Below are positions 13,820 through 14,494 of a stretch of 14,494 nt of DNA, in pieces. This DNA is from JAAYYM01 sp964483155. GTDB taxonomy: Bacteria; Bacillota; Clostridia; Lachnospirales; Lachnospiraceae. The notes beneath the pieces are model-generated. The model was not told where the DNA came from. It saw only the letters and a program-made list of their open reading frames with translations, and made no database searches. The translations under genes and the position numbers were made by a program. How positions within the stretch are numbered: the stretch's first letter is position 1; every line of letters starts with the position of its first letter. Location: contig CAZAAC010000054.1 in the NCBI GenBank assembly GCA_964483155.1, forward strand, positions 1 through 14,494, in the 5' to 3' direction.

Positions 13820-13836
13820 GAGAAAAAGAGGATATT

Positions 13837-14367
13837 ATGGCAACAATAGATTTGATTGTATTAGGAATATTGAAGAAAAAATCACTAAGTGCCTACGACA
13901 TACAAAAAATAGTAGAATATCGTAACATTTCTAGGTGGGTAAAAATTAGTACTCCCTCAATTTATAAAAAAGTAATTCAGCTGGAGGAAAAGGGCTTAAT
14001 TGAAGGCAATATCGTGAAAGAAGGAAAAATGGCTGAGAAAGCTGTTTATTCTTTAACATATGCCGGAGAAAAAGAATTTGAAAGATTAATGACAGGAATT
14101 TCTTCCCAGTCAATTAATATTTTTTTGGATTTTAATGCTGTAATTGTAAATCTGGACAGTCTCTCATCGGAGAATCAGAAATTGTGTTTAGCAAATATTG
14201 AAGATAACGTGAAAATTTTAAAGACATATCTGGAAGAAAACATTAGTATGAAAGAAAACATGCCAGAGATTCCCGAAACAGGAATGGCAGTATTACAACA
14301 ACAGTTTATATTGGCACAAGCAATCGAAACATGGATCACTTCATTAAAAGAAAGTTTTGAAAACTAA
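13837..14367 (+). CDS. PadR-family transcriptional regulator
   Basis: A 176-residue regulator. The N-terminal winged helix (Ile-Asp-Leu-Ile-Val-Leu-Gly-Ile-Leu, Ser-Ala-Tyr-Asp-Ile-Gln-Lys-Ile-Val, then Pro-Ser-Ile-Tyr-Lys-Lys-Val-Ile-Gln-Leu-Glu-Glu-Lys-Gly-Leu-Ile) is classic PadR. A C-terminal helical dimerisation region of about 90 residues follows, as in the longer PadR-s1-type proteins. ATG 13837 is chosen because AGAGG (about 13828-13831) precedes it; a TTG at 13813 in the same frame lies on the palindrome and has no ribosome binding site. It probably represses both itself and the divergent MATE gene through the two operators. Ligand unknown, plausibly a MATE substrate. Confidence 0.92.
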   Translation: MATIDLIVLGILKKKSLSAYDIQKIVEYRNISRWVKISTPSIYKKVIQLEEKGLIEGNIVKEGKMAEKAVYSLTYAGEKEFERLMTGISSQSINIFLDFNAVIVNLDSLSSENQKLCLANIEDNVKILKTYLEENISMKENMPEIPETGMAVLQQQFILAQAIETWITSLKESFEN

Positions 14368-14447
14368 TAATTTAATTGAATGCAGATAATAAATAATAAG
14401 CTTTCAATGGTAATTGAGTGTAAAAAGTATAAATAATATGGAATTGA

Positions 14448-14476
14448 TTGACTATTTAAACCCTTAGAAATATAAT
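14448..14476 (+). promoter_or_regulatory. Promoter reading out of the window
   Basis: TTGACT 14448-14453, a 17-base spacer and a perfect TATAAT at 14471-14476; predicted start near 14483. No gene starts before the window ends, so it serves something to the right. The 80 bases between the PadR stop and this promoter show no terminator. Confidence 0.7.
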
Positions 14477-14494
14477 AAAAATGTAGTGTATCAT

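Noticed and set aside
1..14494. CRISPR array, tRNA, rRNA, transposase or phage genes
   Set aside because: No regularly spaced repeats, cloverleaf-like elements, rRNA segments or transposase and integrase motifs were seen on either strand.

Overview
The window looks like chromosome from a low-GC Clostridia member, most likely a Lachnospiraceae-type gut Firmicute. The reasons are AT-rich DNA, strong GGAGG-type ribosome binding sites, TTGACA/TATAAT-type promoters, several Gram-positive-style lipoproteins, and the family mix (EFR1-type flavodoxin/ferredoxin protein, HTH-WYL, PadR with MATE, TetR with aldo/keto reductase). The genus cannot be fixed from sequence alone. I see no rRNA, tRNA, CRISPR array, phage gene or intact transposase.

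Positions 1-5930 hold the 3' end of an unrecognised gene and then a same-strand cluster of four predicted lipoproteins (347-883, 1078-2832, 3072-4703, 4719-5927). Their signal peptides are alike, with lipobox cysteines at residue 20 or 21, and the second and third are clear paralogues. The cluster appears to be decaying or diversifying. Degenerate coding tails follow the stops of the first two genes. Both tails end in Cys-Ser-Gly-Tyr-Phe-Ile-Glu-stop, a motif that survives in similar form at the intact C-terminus of the fourth gene. None of these proteins has a function I can name.

Positions 5990-10200 hold small regulator-effector modules on the plus strand. A MarR-type regulator has a dyad over its own -10 box and is followed by a flavodoxin plus 4Fe-4S ferredoxin protein that lacks one canonical cluster cysteine. 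Next is a short HTH-WYL regulator with a near-palindrome over its promoter, followed by a 51-residue four-cysteine protein and a HEAT-repeat-like protein. Then comes a metallo-beta-lactamase-fold hydrolase. Its ribosome binding site is the 3' arm of a hairpin, and a possible 18-codon leader ends inside that hairpin. A clean GNRA-capped terminator closes this part.

Positions 10250-11990 hold a TetR regulator with a consensus promoter and an 18-bp operator at the predicted start point, translationally close to an aldo/keto reductase. Positions 12048-12359 on the minus strand carry the C-terminal remnant of an iron-containing alcohol dehydrogenase, cut off exactly at the 3' end of a MATE efflux gene (12356-13717, minus). 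The MATE gene is divergent from a PadR regulator (13837-14367). Their 119-bp gap contains two face-to-face overlapping promoters and two related operators, one on each promoter. A near-consensus promoter at 14448-14476 reads out of the window.

Across the right two thirds, four different one-component regulators (MarR, WYL, TetR, PadR) each sit beside a likely target and have a visible dyad at their own promoter. The region therefore reads as a run of independently sensed stress, redox or drug-response cassettes.
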